Positions 5,090 to 5,137 of a stretch of 5,137 bases of DNA are shown here, one piece after another; position 1 is the stretch's first letter, and each line of letters begins with the position of its first letter. Origin of the DNA: Syntrophales bacterium (lineage in GTDB: Bacteria; Desulfobacterota; Syntrophia; Syntrophales; UBA2210); contig JAUSPK010000065.1 in the NCBI GenBank assembly GCA_030655735.1, positions 1-5,137 of the forward strand. The letters run 5' to 3'. The translations under genes and the position numbers were made by a program. The notes under the pieces are model-generated. The model saw nothing but the letters and a program-made list of their open reading frames with translations. It was not told the DNA's origin and searched no databases.

Positions 5090-5137
5090 TGAAGGGACAC
5101 CGGCTCTTCTACAGGATCTTCCTCTGGTTTCTCGGAG
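5089..5137 (+). CDS. Sensor histidine kinase, N-terminal fragment (runs off window)
   Basis: GTG 5089 overlaps the last base of the regulator's stop codon, and AAGAGG (5076-5081) sits 7 nt upstream. The 16 readable codons give MKGHRLFYRIFLWFLG, a short basic stretch followed by aromatic and hydrophobic residues. This is typical of the cytoplasmic N-end and first transmembrane helix of CpxA-like sensor kinases. Kinase identity rests on position after a CpxR-like regulator, since no catalytic domain is inside the window. Confidence 0.7.
   Translation, partial: MKGHRLFYRIFLWFLG

Overview
The window (moderately GC-rich, about 55-60% by eye) looks like chromosome of a Gram-negative bacterium. The evidence is an OmpR-class regulator of CpxR type followed by a sensor-kinase start, an AlaE-type inner-membrane exporter, and Shine-Dalgarno sites before most genes. 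The degenerate heptamer inverted repeat (GTAAACG/GTGAACG type) resembles elements I associate with Desulfobacterota and neighbouring phyla. That placement is an impression only.

Layout: (1) Bases 1-57 carry two copies of a 17-bp repeat around a perfect 12-bp palindrome, resembling the terminus of an insertion sequence whose transposase would lie outside the window. (2) Bases 137-1332 hold two DJ-1/PfpI superfamily genes in tandem, nearly abutting or overlapping by 4 nt. One is DJ-1/ThiJ-like and the other is isonitrile-hydratase/AraC-GATase1-like without a DNA-binding domain. (3) A convergent alaE-like alanine exporter lies on the minus strand (1376-1837). (4) A 233-bp divergent intergenic region with two clear inverted repeats separates alaE from an IlvD/Edd-family dehydratase homologue (2071-3747). 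(5) A 100-bp heptamer-repeat hairpin separates that gene from ridA (3885-4253). (6) An AT-rich leader precedes a CpxR-like response regulator (4382-5089), whose stop codon overlaps the GTG start of a probable membrane sensor kinase that runs off the window.

How the genes may work together: a strand-wide theme is small-metabolite handling and repair, with DJ-1-type proteins, the imine/enamine deaminase RidA, alanine export and an IlvD-like protein. This is inference, and no single pathway is proven. The most notable item is the IlvD homologue. It keeps the family fold signatures and the Fe-S cysteines of the CD and C-terminal motifs, but it lacks the CDK lysine and the CDG aspartate that bind the active-site Mg2+ in both DHAD and Edd, together with the SxxSRE block. 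Annotating it simply as dihydroxy-acid dehydratase may therefore be wrong.
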